33,965 bases of DNA from Plakobranchus ocellatus (GCA_019648995.1 BLXT01000588.1:1587070-1621034), one strand, 5' to 3'; shown: positions 9,229 to 21,129, counted from the stretch's first letter. The notes: generated by a model not told the origin, from the sequence alone. Numbers and translations are program-made.

Positions 9229-9795
9229 AAGAGAGGAAGAAGAAGGGAGACAGAGAGAAAAAGGGAGAGTCAGAGGAAAGAATTAAGGAAAGAGCACGAG
9301 AACATAAGAAAAATGAGCGAGAAAGAAAAATAGAGAGAGAGGGGAGGAGGCGGAGAGGTAGAAAGGGAGAATGGGAGAGAGTGACAAAGAGGAGAGAGGC
9401 AGAGAGATAAATATATATATAGAGAGAGAGAAAGAGAGAGAGAGTGGGAGAGAGCGTGGAGAGACTGAGGGAGTGAGAAAGAGGGGAGAGGCAGAAAAGT
9501 AAATAGAGACAGAGAAAGAAGAGAGGAAGAAAAAGAGCGTAAAATAGAGAGAGCGAGAAGAATGAAAGAAGAATGAGAGAGAAACTATGTAGAAATGTGA
9601 AAGGAAGACAGAAGAGACAAATAGGAGAGAGAGAGCAAGAGCGAGCGAGATAGAGATGGAAATAGATACATAGATAGCGAGAAACAGATGGAGAGAGAGG
9701 TAAAGAGATACAGATTCATTGAAAGAGAGAGCGACAGGGAGAGGGAGAGAGGGAAAAGTGAAAGAGGTAGACGAAAGAGACAATTGGGAAAGAGC

Positions 9796-9852
<57 letters not shown>

Positions 9853-9896
9853 TATATATATATATATAGAGAGAGAAAAAGAGATGGAGAATGACC
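9178..9896. repeat. Long GA-rich polypurine tract with (GA)n cores
   Basis: About 720 bp of nearly pure purine on the plus strand, with perfect (GA)n cores near 9188-9226 and 9800-9842 and short (TA)n inserts near 9411-9420 and 9852-9866. Arg/Glu frames on plus and Ser/Leu frames on minus are compositional. Tracts of this kind can form triplex DNA in vitro; nothing here shows a role. Confidence 0.95.
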
Positions 9897-11060
9897 AGAA
9901 ACTCAAGACATAAGTTGTAGATGCGTAAAATGAAAAAAAAAGAAACATTTAATAAAACTGGAGAAGAATAATAACTTTACACACCCACAATGGAGAAGAA
10001 AATCCAAGTCTAACCTTTGTTGAAGAGAAGGACATCACTTTAGTTTCTTATTTTCGTAAGTATCACAAGTAAGTTAGAATAAGAGATGAAGAAGACGTTC
10101 ACACACTTAGACCAAGCAAGAGACAAGACAAGACAAGACCAGACAAAAGAGGAAAGAAAATTACAATATGTCTGAGTAGTCATCCTGTGTGGATAACCTT
10201 TCTTTCTAATATATAAGTAATTTAGAACTATAAATATCTCAGCTATGCCGCTACATAACAATCTCCATGTATTGGGGCAACTACCTAAACAACTAAAAAT
10301 ACATAGTTTGTTACAAGTATTTCCTTTTTGCGATTCAAATTATTAAATAAAAACTTTCTAATGATTTAAAGAAAAAGCAACATTGGCCAAAAATAAATTT
10401 TATCTTCCTCTGCTCTTTTTTGTACATCTCATGGAGAAATGGAGAAATAAGAATGCATTTACGTCAGTTCTTGAAAAGTTTATGGCAGATAAAACCCTTG
10501 CTGATCTGGGGCCAGATTTTAGTATTAAGAAAACAAACATACAGACGAATACAGCCTTTACGAGTCTTGTTAGCTTTAAAAGAAGAATATAAATGTTTAA
10601 AAAAGTGACGGTTTAAAATTTTTTTATTCTCTTTTCGTATATTTTAAACAAAAATGTGAATAAAATTTCACAACGAATTTTGCCATTTTAATTAATCATA
10701 CTGGCTTTTGCTATTATTATCTCTCTCTAACTGTTTACCCAACACGGCAGGCTGCTGTTTCAAGCTTAAGTACTTATCTTATTGAGTAGTTTTCACAGCA
10801 TAAAAATAAATAAAAGTACAATCATGCTCTTTTAAAATGTTTTGAGAGATACCTGTGTTTGACAAAAAAAGTTTTAAACCTTAAAAAATAGTTTATTAAC
10901 ATTTTCAAGATTGTTTCCGAGTAGAGATTAGCCAGTCAAAAAGTAAACAATGGCCTCTACATTTTACAAAGATTCAGCAAATTTTTGAAGACAAGTATCA
11001 CTAGCTATCACCACAGTCACTGCTAAAAAAATGCCTCAACGACAAAAGTAATCATTCCTG
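9897..11060. other. No gene seen
   Basis: AT-rich DNA. A small (GACAA)n-like run lies at about 10121-10146. Two overlapping frames at 10383-10608 show no family resemblance. Confidence 0.5.
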
Positions 11061-11174
11061 TTACCACTACTACTACCACTACTGCTGCTACTGCTGCTGC
11101 TACGGTCTGCTGTTGCTGCAGCTACTGCTCTGCTACTGCTACTGCTACTGCTACTACTACCACTACCACTACCA

Positions 11175-11222
<48 letters not shown>

Positions 11223-12124
11223 NNNNNNNNNNNNNNNNNNNNNNNNNNNNNNNNNNNNNNNNNNNNNNNNNNNNNNNNNNNNNNNNNNNNNNNNNNNNNN
11301 NNNNNNNNNNNNNNNNNNNNNNNNNNNNNNNNNNNNNNNNNNNNNNNNNNNNNNNNNNNNNNNNNNNNNNNNNNNNNNNNNNNNNNNNNNNNNNNNNNNN
11401 NNNNNNNNNNNNNNNNNNNNNNNNNNNNNNNNNNNNNNNNNNNNNNNNNNNNNNNNNNNNNNNNNNNNNNNNNNNNNNNNNNNNNNNNNNNNNNNNNNNN
11501 NNNNNNNNNNNNNNNNNNNNNNNNNNNNNNNNNNNNNNNNNNNNNNNNNNNNNNNNNNNNNNNNNNNNNNNNNNNNNNNNNNNNNNNNNNNNNNNNNNNN
11601 NNNNNNNNNNNNNNNNNNNNNNNNNNNNNNNNNNNNNNNNNNNNNNNNNNNNNNNNNNNNNNNNNNNNNNNNNNNNNNNNNNNNNNNNNNNNNNNNNNNN
11701 NNNNNNNNNNNNNNNNNNNNNNNNNNNNNNNNNNNNNNNNNNNNNNNNNNNNNNNNNNNNNNNNNNNNNNNNNNNNNNNNNNNNNNNNNNNNNNNNNNNN
11801 NNNNNNNNNNNNNNNNNNNNNNNNNNNNNNNNNNNNNNNNNNNNNNNNNNNNNNNNNNNNNNNNNNNNNNNNNNNNNNNNNNNNNNNNNNNNNNNNNNNN
11901 NNNNNNNNNNNNNNNNNNNNNNNNNNNNNNNNNNNNNNNNNNNNNNNNNNNNNNNNNNNNNNNNNNNNNNNNNNNNNNNNNNNNNNNNNNNNNNNNNNNN
12001 NNNNNNNNNNNNNNNNNNNNNNNNNNNNNNNNNNNNNNNNNNNNNNNNNNNNNNNNNACTACTGCTACTACTGCTACTGCTACTGCTACTGCTACTGCTA
12101 CTGCTACTGCTACTACTACTACTT
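11061..12124. repeat. (ACT)n/(GCT)n microsatellite broken by an 835-N assembly gap
   Basis: ACT/GCT/ACC triplets lead into pure (ACT)n up to 11222; Ns cover 11223-12057; the array resumes as ACT/GCT until 12124. The repeat on both edges suggests the gap is unresolved array. The ORFs that bridge the Ns are meaningless. Confidence 0.95.
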
Positions 12125-12391
12125 GATGTGATAACTGGTGCTGATCCTGTTATCCCTACTACCACTAAAAATATACTTATAACTTTTATTATTACTCTTT
12201 TGTTATGACCACGTCGACAGACGATGACATTCTCACATTTTGAATCGGGTTGTCAGATTGTCATACAGCCTAAATTATCCAATCTCTTCGGATTACTCTG
12301 TCTATAAATTGTGATATACATTCCATATATGTATATTTATTAAATTTAATACAATTATAAAGATATGAATATGAAAATAAATGAGCACTCT

Positions 12392-12392
<1 letters not shown>

Positions 12393-12431
<39 letters not shown>
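12393..12431. repeat. (TA)n microsatellite
   Basis: Near-perfect TA dinucleotides, self-complementary and able to extrude as a cruciform. Confidence 0.9.
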
Positions 12432-12434
<3 letters not shown>

Positions 12435-12651
12435 TACATAAATTTAGAGAGAGATATAGCAAAAGCCAACTATGACTAATTAAAAATGGCAAAATTCGGT
12501 GTGCAATTTTATTTATAATTTTGTTAAAAATATGCGGAAAGAGAATTTAACAATTTAAAGCTGTCACTTTTTTAAACATCTATATTCTTCGTTTAAAGCT
12601 AGCAAGACGCGCAACGGCTGTAATCGCGTGTGTGTTTGTTTGCTTAATGCT

Positions 12652-12652
<1 letters not shown>

Positions 12653-12696
<44 letters not shown>

Positions 12697-12728
12697 ATAT
12701 ATATACATATATGTGTGTGTATGTGTGT
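12653..12728. repeat. (TA)n followed by (TG)n microsatellite
   Basis: A TA run of about 35 bp continues into degenerate TA/CA and then TGTGTGTA units. Confidence 0.88.
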
Positions 12729-13610
12729 AAAATTATATAATTGAAGGATTAGAAAAAATTTATCTCACAAATCGATCACATGTTTTGACTGACGTCAAAG
12801 CCTATTCAACTTGGATGATATGTTGGAATAAAATATAGATTTGCAGTATGTTCAAACATATTTTGCTCATATTATTAAGTTTTATAATGTTATCACAGTA
12901 GATGTAATAGTTTAAAGAAAAAAAAAAAAAAAGAAAAACCAAAAAAAATTTAACCAACACCTTTTGCATTAAAACCAACATCAAGATAACAGTTCTGATC
13001 CTCACCAGGCAGCTGCTTCCAAGATGCTTCATTATTCATAAGGATTTAATGGTCACTTTGAGTTTCACAGAGCCCAAGAGCTTCTAAACAAGAATTACAT
13101 CTTTTTCCTATTAAGAAAGAGCAGCTGCATCAGTTTTCTATTTGAGCTGTCTTTTCCCCAAAATTTGTATGAATCAATGTACGGATCATTTTCTTAAATA
13201 TCACATCAAGGTTCTAACTTCGCCTCAAACTGCAAACACAAGCTTTTTCTTTGTTCAGAAATAGGTATTTGTCTATGACAAAAATAAACAGGCTCTAATA
13301 AAATACCTTAGTTGGATTTCCATAAAAGAAAAACGTTTTAAGTAACGCAATGCAAAAGCAGTTATCAAAAAATCGCTTTATAAAGAATTTTGCTTTATCT
13401 GAACTTGGTTTTATGATGTTCCTGGAGCTTCAAAAATGAATTCCTTCAGTGGAAAAAGATAAACTTCGAAAGCTTGTTTAGTAAAGAAGAAATATTAACG
13501 ATTGTGATAAATTATTAGCAGCTTTTGCATTGAAAGCACAGACGAACAAAGATGCAATGGCAAATCATAACTCGTAATTTTACTTAGATGAATTTCTGGA
13601 TTTCTGGTGA
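12729..13610. other. No gene seen
   Basis: AT-rich DNA with a poly(A) block near 12916-12950. The frames present are short or compositional. Confidence 0.5.
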
Positions 13611-13766
13611 ACGAATAACGTGTCTCTGAAAAAGCGTAGGAGTAAACCCGGTGGGCATTGTGAGACAGTTTGCCCTTGCCCTCATCGCCATTTTTTCTTT
13701 GCCAAGTCTCAACAGAGCCATTCTCTCCAAGTGATGGTGGGTAGACACATGGGAGAGGAGAAATGA
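13611..13766 (+). other. Coding-like patch, possible dispersed-repeat fragment
   Basis: Bounded by stops, this 51-codon frame has no usable start. It contains Cys/His-rich text (GGHCETVCPCPHRHFFFAK) and is GC-richer than its flanks. A second frame over 13643-13730 is also open. No zinc-binding family is recognisable. Two open frames in a GC-rich island in AT-rich DNA often mark an old repeat. Confidence 0.2.
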
Positions 13767-15736
13767 TTTATTGCTCCTGGTTGAGGATTACAGCAACTGG
13801 CTCTTTAATTTCAGTCACGCTCACAACCGCTTTCACGAACTCTCATCTCAATTTCTACATCTACATTAAAATCAAACAATAAAAGCAACAACAATAACAT
13901 CAAAATTAACAACAACAGCATAAAAAAACAAAAAAAAGAAAATAAAATTACAACAGCAACAGCATCAGCAACAACACCAGGAAATACAAAAGACTTAGCC
14001 ACAGTTTAACAGTGCTTGTTGAATGCCTTTCATGAAAAAAAGCGGAATGTTTTTTCTCTTGATTCAAGTCAAGATTGAATTCGTCCTCTCATTACTGAAG
14101 AATCCCTTGCAAGAAAAATTGCATACACAAATTTAAATGAGTCAAGCTTAAGCGATGCTCTTAGCATTCACATGCGTCATCAAGTCCCCACTGAGGCACA
14201 ATCTAGAAAAAAAAAACCCTACAAAAACAATGGGGTGAGTAAGTTCAGAATTTTCGATAATACAGAAACATTGCTGAAGAAAGGACAAGAAAAACCTCTG
14301 CGTGTTTTTCTTTTGCTGTTTTTACAAGGAAAAGTTCATCTTCCAAGTTTATTTCTCAAATATATATGTACCGAGGTAGTCTTAGCATTTTTGGATTATA
14401 AAAAGGAGTAAAACGAAGTTTTGTTGAGAAAAAAAACAAACGGGGCACAACAAATCTGAAAACAAGATATGAAGTAGAGGCAGGTTTGGGAGTAGTTTAC
14501 CAAGAAATAGAGAATAATTAGATTTTATCTTTAAAGAATACTTTTTCCTCACATAGAAATAAAACATTTATAAAAACACATACACATTTTATATTTGAAA
14601 CGGTACCTTTTTGACTCTATATAATGCCTGTAAACTCACATATTATTGATACTTGTTGTTATCAAAGAACTTAAAGAAAAAAAGTGACCGTTTTACCAAT
14701 TTTTTGTTGCTTAGTTTATGTGTAGTCTGTATGCATAGCTTATAGCATCTGATACAGGAGATTCAAAACTGAAATGATAAACCGTTTGAGAGAAAGTATT
14801 GTTTTAATGTAAAAGAAAAAATTGTTCCTCAAAGGCGTGGAAGTATCCTTTCCCCAAGAAATGAAAACATTTTGCAATTTTACTCATCAGAGAGAAACAA
14901 AATCCGGAAGGTTCTTAGTTTCTTTCCTAGGGCATTGTAGCATCTATAAAATAAGCTCTTTGTGATAAGAATGCAACGGTTGATAAACAAACATAATTAT
15001 TCGCATTTTAATGATGCAACTAGACATTTTGTGGTTTATGTGCCGATCCAGTTGTTCTGGATTTTCCAGGTCAAATTTAAAACATTTAGTGATCAAAACA
15101 TGCTTACGAAATAAATTGAAAATATATATTGATCAAAGCCGTCAGTGAGAGAAAGAATAGGGACTGATCATGTACTTAATGCAGGATCGAAGAAAAATGA
15201 AAAAAGATTTGATACACAAGAATAATTATGATTGATAGTCGAAAGTTATAGACGAAAATATTTCAAATTTGATTGTGTGCTATCATTTTTAAACAACTTT
15301 CAATGAGACGTATTTGTCTGTAGCTGTTGCTTAGCAATTTAATCTTTGAACTCTTGGTGAAACATTTATTTACCGAATGCAATAACAAATTTTTAAAAAA
15401 TTGAATGAGAGAAGCTTGAAACAAAAAAGAAAGTAAATTATGGTATCAGAACATTTAGAAAACCGAAAGAAAGAAAGAGCTACATGGCCGCTTGGAGCAG
15501 TCCCAGACAATACAAATTAATGCAAGTGCATGAGATATCACGAGATTGATGAGATAATTCATTACTTTAAACAGTTTGAAAAACTTTTAAATGTACGATT
15601 TTTTTATTTAGTAATTAAAAATTGCAATAATACTAAAGCTCATGTCTATGCACACTGAGATACTGACAGCCACGAAAAATTATGATCGTTGGACAAGGTT
15701 GTCAGAGCCAATTAATAAGGAATTTAAAAAAAATGA
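13767..15736. other. No gene seen (about 2 kb)
   Basis: Includes a CAA-rich stretch around 13875-13980. Elsewhere AT-rich with stops in all frames. A GTGAGTAAG donor-like site at 14235 follows a short Lys-rich frame with no acceptor, so I do not call an exon. Confidence 0.5.
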
Positions 15737-15796
15737 TGTTGATGAGGACGATGATGATGATGATGATGAGAATGATGATTATGATGATAATGAAGG
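15737..15796. repeat. (GAT)n-like triplet tract
   Basis: GAT/GAC/AAT triplets give an Asp-rich plus-strand frame (15642-15851). That frame then enters a dispersed repeat copy (15801-15915), so I do not treat it as a gene. Confidence 0.75.
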
Positions 15797-15800
15797 TTTT

Positions 15801-15915
15801 CATTCAGGCTGCATTGGAAGCGAAAGTTCAGATTCCAGCTTAAATATCTAAATAAGAGCGTCATTGTCTAAATCTAGACAGGCCTGATCAGGTCTATGAA
15901 TCAAAATTTAAGGCC
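15801..15915 (-). repeat. Dispersed repeat family, copy A (inverted)
   Basis: The reverse complement aligns along its length with 21207-21332. Shared blocks include ATCAGGCCT, the TCTAGA-rich part, GACAATGAC, TATTTAGAYAT, and the ending GCTTCCA...GCAGCC. Divergence is moderate with small gaps. No coding capacity is seen. Confidence 0.65.
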
Positions 15916-16139
15916 TTATGATTGATCTAGACTAGATCTTAACTAGCAGGAATTCATTACTTAAATCGTGCAAGAGTTTTACGAAAAGTAACATTCAAAG
16001 TAAACAAACATTTAAAGTACAGATAAGGGAATACCTCGACACCTCATATTATTTCATGCAGCGCGCATGTTATTCAGATCTAGATTCTAGAGTTCCGTAA
16101 GATCTAAATGTTGACATTTGGATTATTTGTACTATATCT

Positions 16140-16213
16140 ACTCTCTCTCTCTCTCTCTCTCACCCTCTCTCTCTCTCTATCTCTCTCTTTCTTCCTTCCT
16201 CTCCCTCTTTTCT
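16140..16213. repeat. (CT)n microsatellite, imperfect
   Basis: Two (CT)n blocks separated by ACCC and then CTTCC-type variation. The pyrimidines lie on the plus strand, opposite to most other GA/CT arrays in the window. Confidence 0.92.
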
Positions 16214-16685
16214 CTTTCTTTCCTTTGAATCACATTGTTGCGGTTCCACTCAACCATTCATAGAGCGGGTTAAACAGAAAAACTAGTCTTCTCCCTATAC
16301 GCCTTCGGCACGTTCTAACTCGTGCTAACAAAGTGCCTGTCTTTGTCTCTCGTTAACTGTATTTCCACCATTCCCAACATTTTAAAATCTTTTTTTGTCT
16401 GTTCCCTTTATCACAATCAGGCTTGTCTCCTCTAAAAACACCAATTAAAGTTCCCGGTCACTCACAACACTTTATTCTTATGCAGGATGAAAAGAATCGT
16501 TCTTAAAGCTTTAATTCTTCGATCGTAGTGATGGGTATGGCGGAATTCTTTACTAGACCGAAAAATATCTTCCCAAGTCTCGGATACGATGTTCGAGATA
16601 AGCGGCCAAATTACTAGTCCAATTCGTGTTCGAGAGCCTTATGAAGTCTTGCCTGATAGTTAATATGACAGATGTTTTCGTTTGG
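16214..16685. other. No gene seen
   Basis: Moderate GC with scattered CpG (16500-16640). It precedes the old duplicated segment and may belong to the same mobile element, but no match to the region before the second copy was visible. Confidence 0.45.
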
Positions 16686-16990
16686 TATGTTTTTGTTCAA
16701 GATATTAATTAATTTGATGATTACAGGCACTAAATGTTAGTGGTATTCGTCTTAAAATAAATTAAGTCCGCCCATGGTCGTCATCTTCTCGCATCCAGTA
16801 CGATGAGGGCGTTTAGAACTCCGCCTGTTTTGTCTTACAAAGATTTGGTACTGATTGTCATTGAATGATGATCTTAAGATAGAGCACCGATCTTAGTTTT
16901 TATTGATAAAACATACCGGTGTTGAGTTTATAATGACCCAGGAACGATTTGAGTACAGAAGCACAGGATCCACCAGAGTTTAGTAGACTC
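16686..16990 (+). repeat. Diverged duplicated segment, copy 1
   Basis: Aligns by eye to 18108-18400 in the same orientation. Shared blocks include TTTTTGTTC, TTTGAT-ATTA, a CTT-AAATAAA block, TCATC, AGTA--ATGAG, GAACT--GCCT, ATGACYCA and CAGG-TCCA. Identity is moderate with several gaps, as in old mobile-element copies. Confidence 0.45.
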
Positions 16991-17250
16991 TCATTTGTTG
17001 TTTCATTTTACCACTTCCTATTCAAACATAAAAGTAATTTATGTCAGCATATTATTATTCGACAGTTGTTTTTATGAGGAAATATCTTCGCCATCGCTCA
17101 GACAGCAACTTTATTTTGTTACTTTGCTGAGAGCCCATTGTCGTTTTTTTTTTTCTTTTCATTTCTTGTGATTTTATTTTTGCTTGTCTTCAACAAATTC
17201 GTTTTAGCAGGTTACAGGATAGTTTTGTTGGGTTTGTAGATACTCGTGGC

Positions 17251-17301
17251 ATGCCTTAAAATCATGTTTGACACATAGATTCGAACGGTGTGTCAAGGCA
17301 T
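17251..17301. repeat. Bulged hairpin, 8-bp core stem plus outer stem
   Basis: TTGACACA (17268-17275) pairs exactly with TGTGTCAA (17289-17296) around a 13-nt loop. ATGCCTT (17251-17257) can pair with AAGGCAT ending at 17301, leaving a bulge on the left arm. The loop contains GATTCGAAC, which looks like an inverted tRNA T-loop, but no matching box A follows. Confidence 0.4.
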
Positions 17302-17477
17302 CAGAATCTAAATTGTCTTTTTTTTTTTTCATTGTTGACCTTGCCCGATCATCTCTGTTGTAAAGGTAACTCGGATACAAAATGTTTCTTTTTGTGACGG
17401 ACTCATTTCTTTGTCAAATCAATTATAAAAATGTAGGGCCCCATCTTTTCCCCCTCCTTCTCTTCTTCTCTCCCCTC

Positions 17478-17521
17478 TCCCCCCCCCCTCTCTCTCTCTC
17501 TCTTGCTCTTTCTCTATCCTC
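17478..17521. repeat. C-run and (CT)n tract
   Basis: CCCCCCCCC followed by (CT)n, pyrimidine on the plus strand. Confidence 0.9.
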
Positions 17522-17704
17522 TTTCTTTTTTATGATTTCGAACATGGTTTTGCATTTTTCTTTAATTATGTTTACTGATGGCCAGATATAAAAGGATCTC
17601 GTGCCTGCTTTGTTAAAAAAATAAAAATAAATTTAAAAAAAATTGAGTAATCATCAGTCTCCGTTCCGTCAGTCTATCTGATTGTCTGTCTGACTGCCTG
17701 TTTC

Positions 17705-17708
<4 letters not shown>

Positions 17709-17766
<58 letters not shown>
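17709..17766. repeat. (CT)n microsatellite
   Basis: An uninterrupted run of about 29 CT units. Arg/Glu frames on the minus strand are artefacts. Confidence 0.97.
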
Positions 17767-17768
<2 letters not shown>

Positions 17769-18107
17769 ACCGTCTCTTTCTTCTATGTCGGTTGCCATTA
17801 TATTGTTTTCTATTTAGATTTTTTAGTTCAGAACTTGATGTAACTTAAAACTGTGCTAGGCCAAACCTCAGTGAATGTCAATGTTCCCTCAAGTTTCCTC
17901 GAGTGCCGCTTAGAGCATCGGGTTTTTTTTGTGTCCCTGTCATTCTAACAGTATTCACCACTAGTTCATTACTAAAATGCGCCGAAACCCTTAAAAAATC
18001 AATTTTAGGGGGAAAAAGGGTTTAATTTAGAGCAAAGATCCTTGTAAAAATTTGGACTGAGGGCAAAGATGTCTCTGACATCTTCGGTCTTCCTTTTTGC
18101 CTTGTGA

Positions 18108-18400
18108 TTTTTGTTCCAAATATCATTTTGATCATTAGCAGGGCGATATTGGCGGATGGTTTTTGTCTTGAAATAAAATAATGTCTATTATTATCATCAT
18201 TTGGCTTCTAGTAAAATGAGAGGGTTGGAACTTTGCCTAATTTGTTGTAGAGAGATGCGCATCTAATTGTTGTTCGATATTAATGGTTGAGTTGAAAACC
18301 ATTTTTAATTGTTTAAGAAGGAACAAATGAGTTTAAGATCTTTTTGTGTGCGATGACTCAAATGCCTAGGTTGTACAAGAGGGCAGGTTCCATCATAGGT
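18108..18400 (+). repeat. Diverged duplicated segment, copy 2
   Basis: Partner of 16686-16990 with the shared blocks listed there. The copies start about 1.42 kb apart in direct orientation with CT arrays between them, which fits either two insertions of one family or an old tandem duplication. Confidence 0.45.
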
Positions 18401-19589
18401 GGCGAAAGAAAAATAAGCCCATCATCAATATCTCTCTTTCCTCTTTTTTTTTGATTTTTTCTCTCTATCTGTCTGTTCATGTTAGGTATGTTTACATTAT
18501 TTCTAATTAGACCCTTAAATACCCCTATCTATTTATGCGCATAATTACAACTTTATTTAACTCCATGCTGCAATTTACCGAACCACTCCGGAGTTAGGAG
18601 TTATTCTGTTCTTGAATATTGCAGTAGTAGTTCTAGTTTTCTTGAAATATCGCAAAATCCAAGAGAGAGCGAATGAAATATTTCTATCACGACTTTCTTA
18701 GTGCTTATTGTTTTTATCTTTGTTAATGTAGATGCATTCCCAACTAGTTTATCACCAACATATGCTGATGTTCTTATACATAATTGATCACTGTTACTAG
18801 CGCACTCAATTTATTGTCTCAGCTATATAAATATTACTCGGTTTGAATGTTTTTAATTCCATTTTCATTAAAAATATATCGACATTTAAAAAGGAACCAA
18901 ATGAATTTGCCGGGCTCAAATAAGAAGACAAAATGTGAAAAAAACTCAAAATATGGTTTCCATAGCAACACAATCATCTTTGAAAATAAAGCGTTTTTTT
19001 TAAATTAACAAAAATCGGGAAGAAGAAACATCTAAACCCTAAGCTGTCAGTGCAAGTTCTGTTTTGAAAAATGATCTCGAATTTATATTTCAAAAGTACA
19101 AACAATTAAAAAAAAAAGTTTATAGAATTGTAACCCTAAAAATAGTCTTCTGGAGACTAAGGTTATGGCCAAGGTTGTTTTTCGAAGCAAAGAGTTGCTA
19201 TTTCGTTAAAAAGAAAAAAAAATCCTCATTCAGATTTGAAATAATAACAATGATTCCATTAAAACATTTGTTGAGGATAACAACGAAGCTAACCAACTAG
19301 ATGCTTTTAAAATATTTCAAGGCCATTCCGTTTAGAAATTTAACAAGGCAGACCATTTTTACGCGAGAATCGGTTTTGAAAGTGCATTGTTTTCATTTGA
19401 AAAGCACCCCTTTAACAACTGCATTTGTTTGAATTGTAACAAAACTCCATAAACAAAGGATTAATCCACACACACACAAAAAAAAATTATCCTTGACCTT
19501 TTCTGACAACGACTGACATTCAAATGCCATTTAAAATTGCAATCACCTTAAAAACTGACAAAAAAGTAATATTTTTTTATTTTTTATGA
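18401..19589. other. No gene seen
   Basis: AT-rich DNA with short pyrimidine tracts near 18430-18475. The Lys-rich frame at 19064-19300 has no support. Confidence 0.5.
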
Positions 19590-20160
19590 ACATTCTCCTT
19601 CTTTTCTTTCAATTCCGCGTTGAACACAAAGGCTTTCCATGCTGCCCTATCTTGTGCAACTTAATCCAGTTCTTTTCGCCTGCTTTACACTCTCATCTCT
19701 GCTTCAGCTGCCTTTCTCCTCATGTGATCTGTTTCTACATCTACATCTTTGGAAGTTCCGAAATTTTTTTTTTGTTGTTGTGTTACACTCTGCCTGGACA
19801 TCCTGAGGGAGTGATTAATCCATCCATCTAGATTTTGTACTTTGTATCTCCAATTCCATCAGTAGCTGTTTAGCGCTCTCAAATTCATCTCTGTCGCTGA
19901 TGTGGATGGGCTAGTGAATGTTAATTAATGATACGCCGCATGCAACTGCCACTGAAGGACTGGGGTTTCTGCAGTGCTGTCTGTTTGGTTCGCCACGGCT
20001 CTGATCCATACGACAAGGCTGATTTTATATTAAAATTTAAGCATCTGATTCTTGTCTTTTCTGAGCGGACGTTGGACACTATTTTCCTTAGTCTCAGAAA
20101 AGCCTGCTTGGCTTTTTGTACCCATTGTTTCAAATTTCACACCCTCCTCTAGCCCGCCCT
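19590..20160 (-). pseudogene. Decayed non-LTR retrotransposon (LINE), C-terminal end of the reverse-transcriptase ORF
   Basis: On the minus strand 19921-20133 encodes the post-RT region: QKAKQAFLRLRKIVSNVRS, then IKSALSYGSEPWRTKQTAL and a CMRRIIN ending. This is the region of mollusc and vertebrate LINE proteins with the LLYGSETW motif. Further 3' in other frames come HISDRDEFE, MELEIQ, RRKAAEAEMR and finally VAQDRAAWKAFV, the classic AQDR--W ending of such ORFs (around 19638-19658). Several stops and frameshifts separate these blocks. The catalytic RT (YxDD) and endonuclease parts are absent, as in a 5'-truncated copy. Clade assignment is uncertain. Confidence 0.8.
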
Positions 20161-20946
20161 GTTCTTGATTGTGCTACCAGAGTATCATCCAATGAAACTG
20201 ACCGGCTATAAATTCTGTGTTTTACTTGAGGCTGTTAATCAAGCACATTGGTTTCCAAGGACATTAGCGTTCAATGCAAAAGCAAAGGCAAAGTTGATTA
20301 TGCAATTAACAACTTACCAGATCTTAATTAGGAATTTTACTCTTTCAATTGCGAACTTCGTAAAACATGTGATGTTTGTTTGTCATTGTGCTTTGTAAAA
20401 AAAAATCGTTTAGTTTCACTTTCCCAAAAACGAGACTGCCTCTTAGCATTAAAAATATCGAGTGCTTTTGGACTCTAATCTTAAAAAAGAAAAGAAAAGA
20501 AAATTACAGGAAAAAAAAAAGAAAATAGATTGTTCTGTCCAGATAAACAAACCCCCCCCCCCCCTCTCCCCTTCTTTCCGACACACACGCCCACACACTC
20601 AAAAATATCGGAAGTCAGACAGCAAACGGAATGTTCTCATGCATTATGGATAACGTCAGCCACTTGCATCGTGAATGAAGAAAATAGTTAGAAATTCTTT
20701 GTCGTTCCCTGCACAATTAAATATTGCCGTTCTAAAAGGAAAATATACCCAAGTCGACCATTCTTTCTGATTGAGAGAACTGAAAGCTCAGGAATTAGGC
20801 ATTGGTCAGAGAATAACAATGATGGCGGCAATACGAGATTCATCTAAAATCTATGTATGAAAGACGTACAACAAGGATTTGGAATTTGGAACAAAGAAAT
20901 TGAACATATATATATATTTTTTTTTAATGCAGGTCTCCACATGTTC
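20161..20946. other. No gene seen
   Basis: AT-rich sequence with a C-run and CA-rich segment at about 20552-20600. No domain-like frame is seen. Confidence 0.5.
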
Positions 20947-21077
20947 ATTCCTTTTGGGCCCGTCTGGAAACTAAAGTCTAGATTCTAGCTTAGATATCTA
21001 AATAATTTAGCAACTATTTTAAAATAGGTGCTGAGTAACTCGTTCTACGAACGTTACTGGCACGTAACACCGTTTTT

Positions 21078-21129
<52 letters not shown>

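Noticed and set aside
9123..9948. Arg/Glu-rich ORFs (plus) and a 221-codon Ser/Leu-rich ORF (minus)
   Set aside because: The frames are open only because the GA repeat lacks stops; no non-repeat domain is present.
11113..12165. ORFs longer than 330 codons
   Set aside because: They consist of Ns bridged by triplet repeats on both sides.
14172..14411. Lys-rich ORF followed by a GTGAGTAAG donor-like site
   Set aside because: The donor lies inside the frame, there is no acceptor, and composition follows the AT/A-rich background.
15642..15851. Asp-rich 69-codon ORF that could be an acidic protein
   Set aside because: The acidic run is a GAT array and the C-terminal part lies inside a dispersed repeat copy shared with 21.2 kb.
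19928..20152. Plus-strand ORF of 74 codons
   Set aside because: Antisense of the LINE fragment, whose minus-strand motifs are clear.
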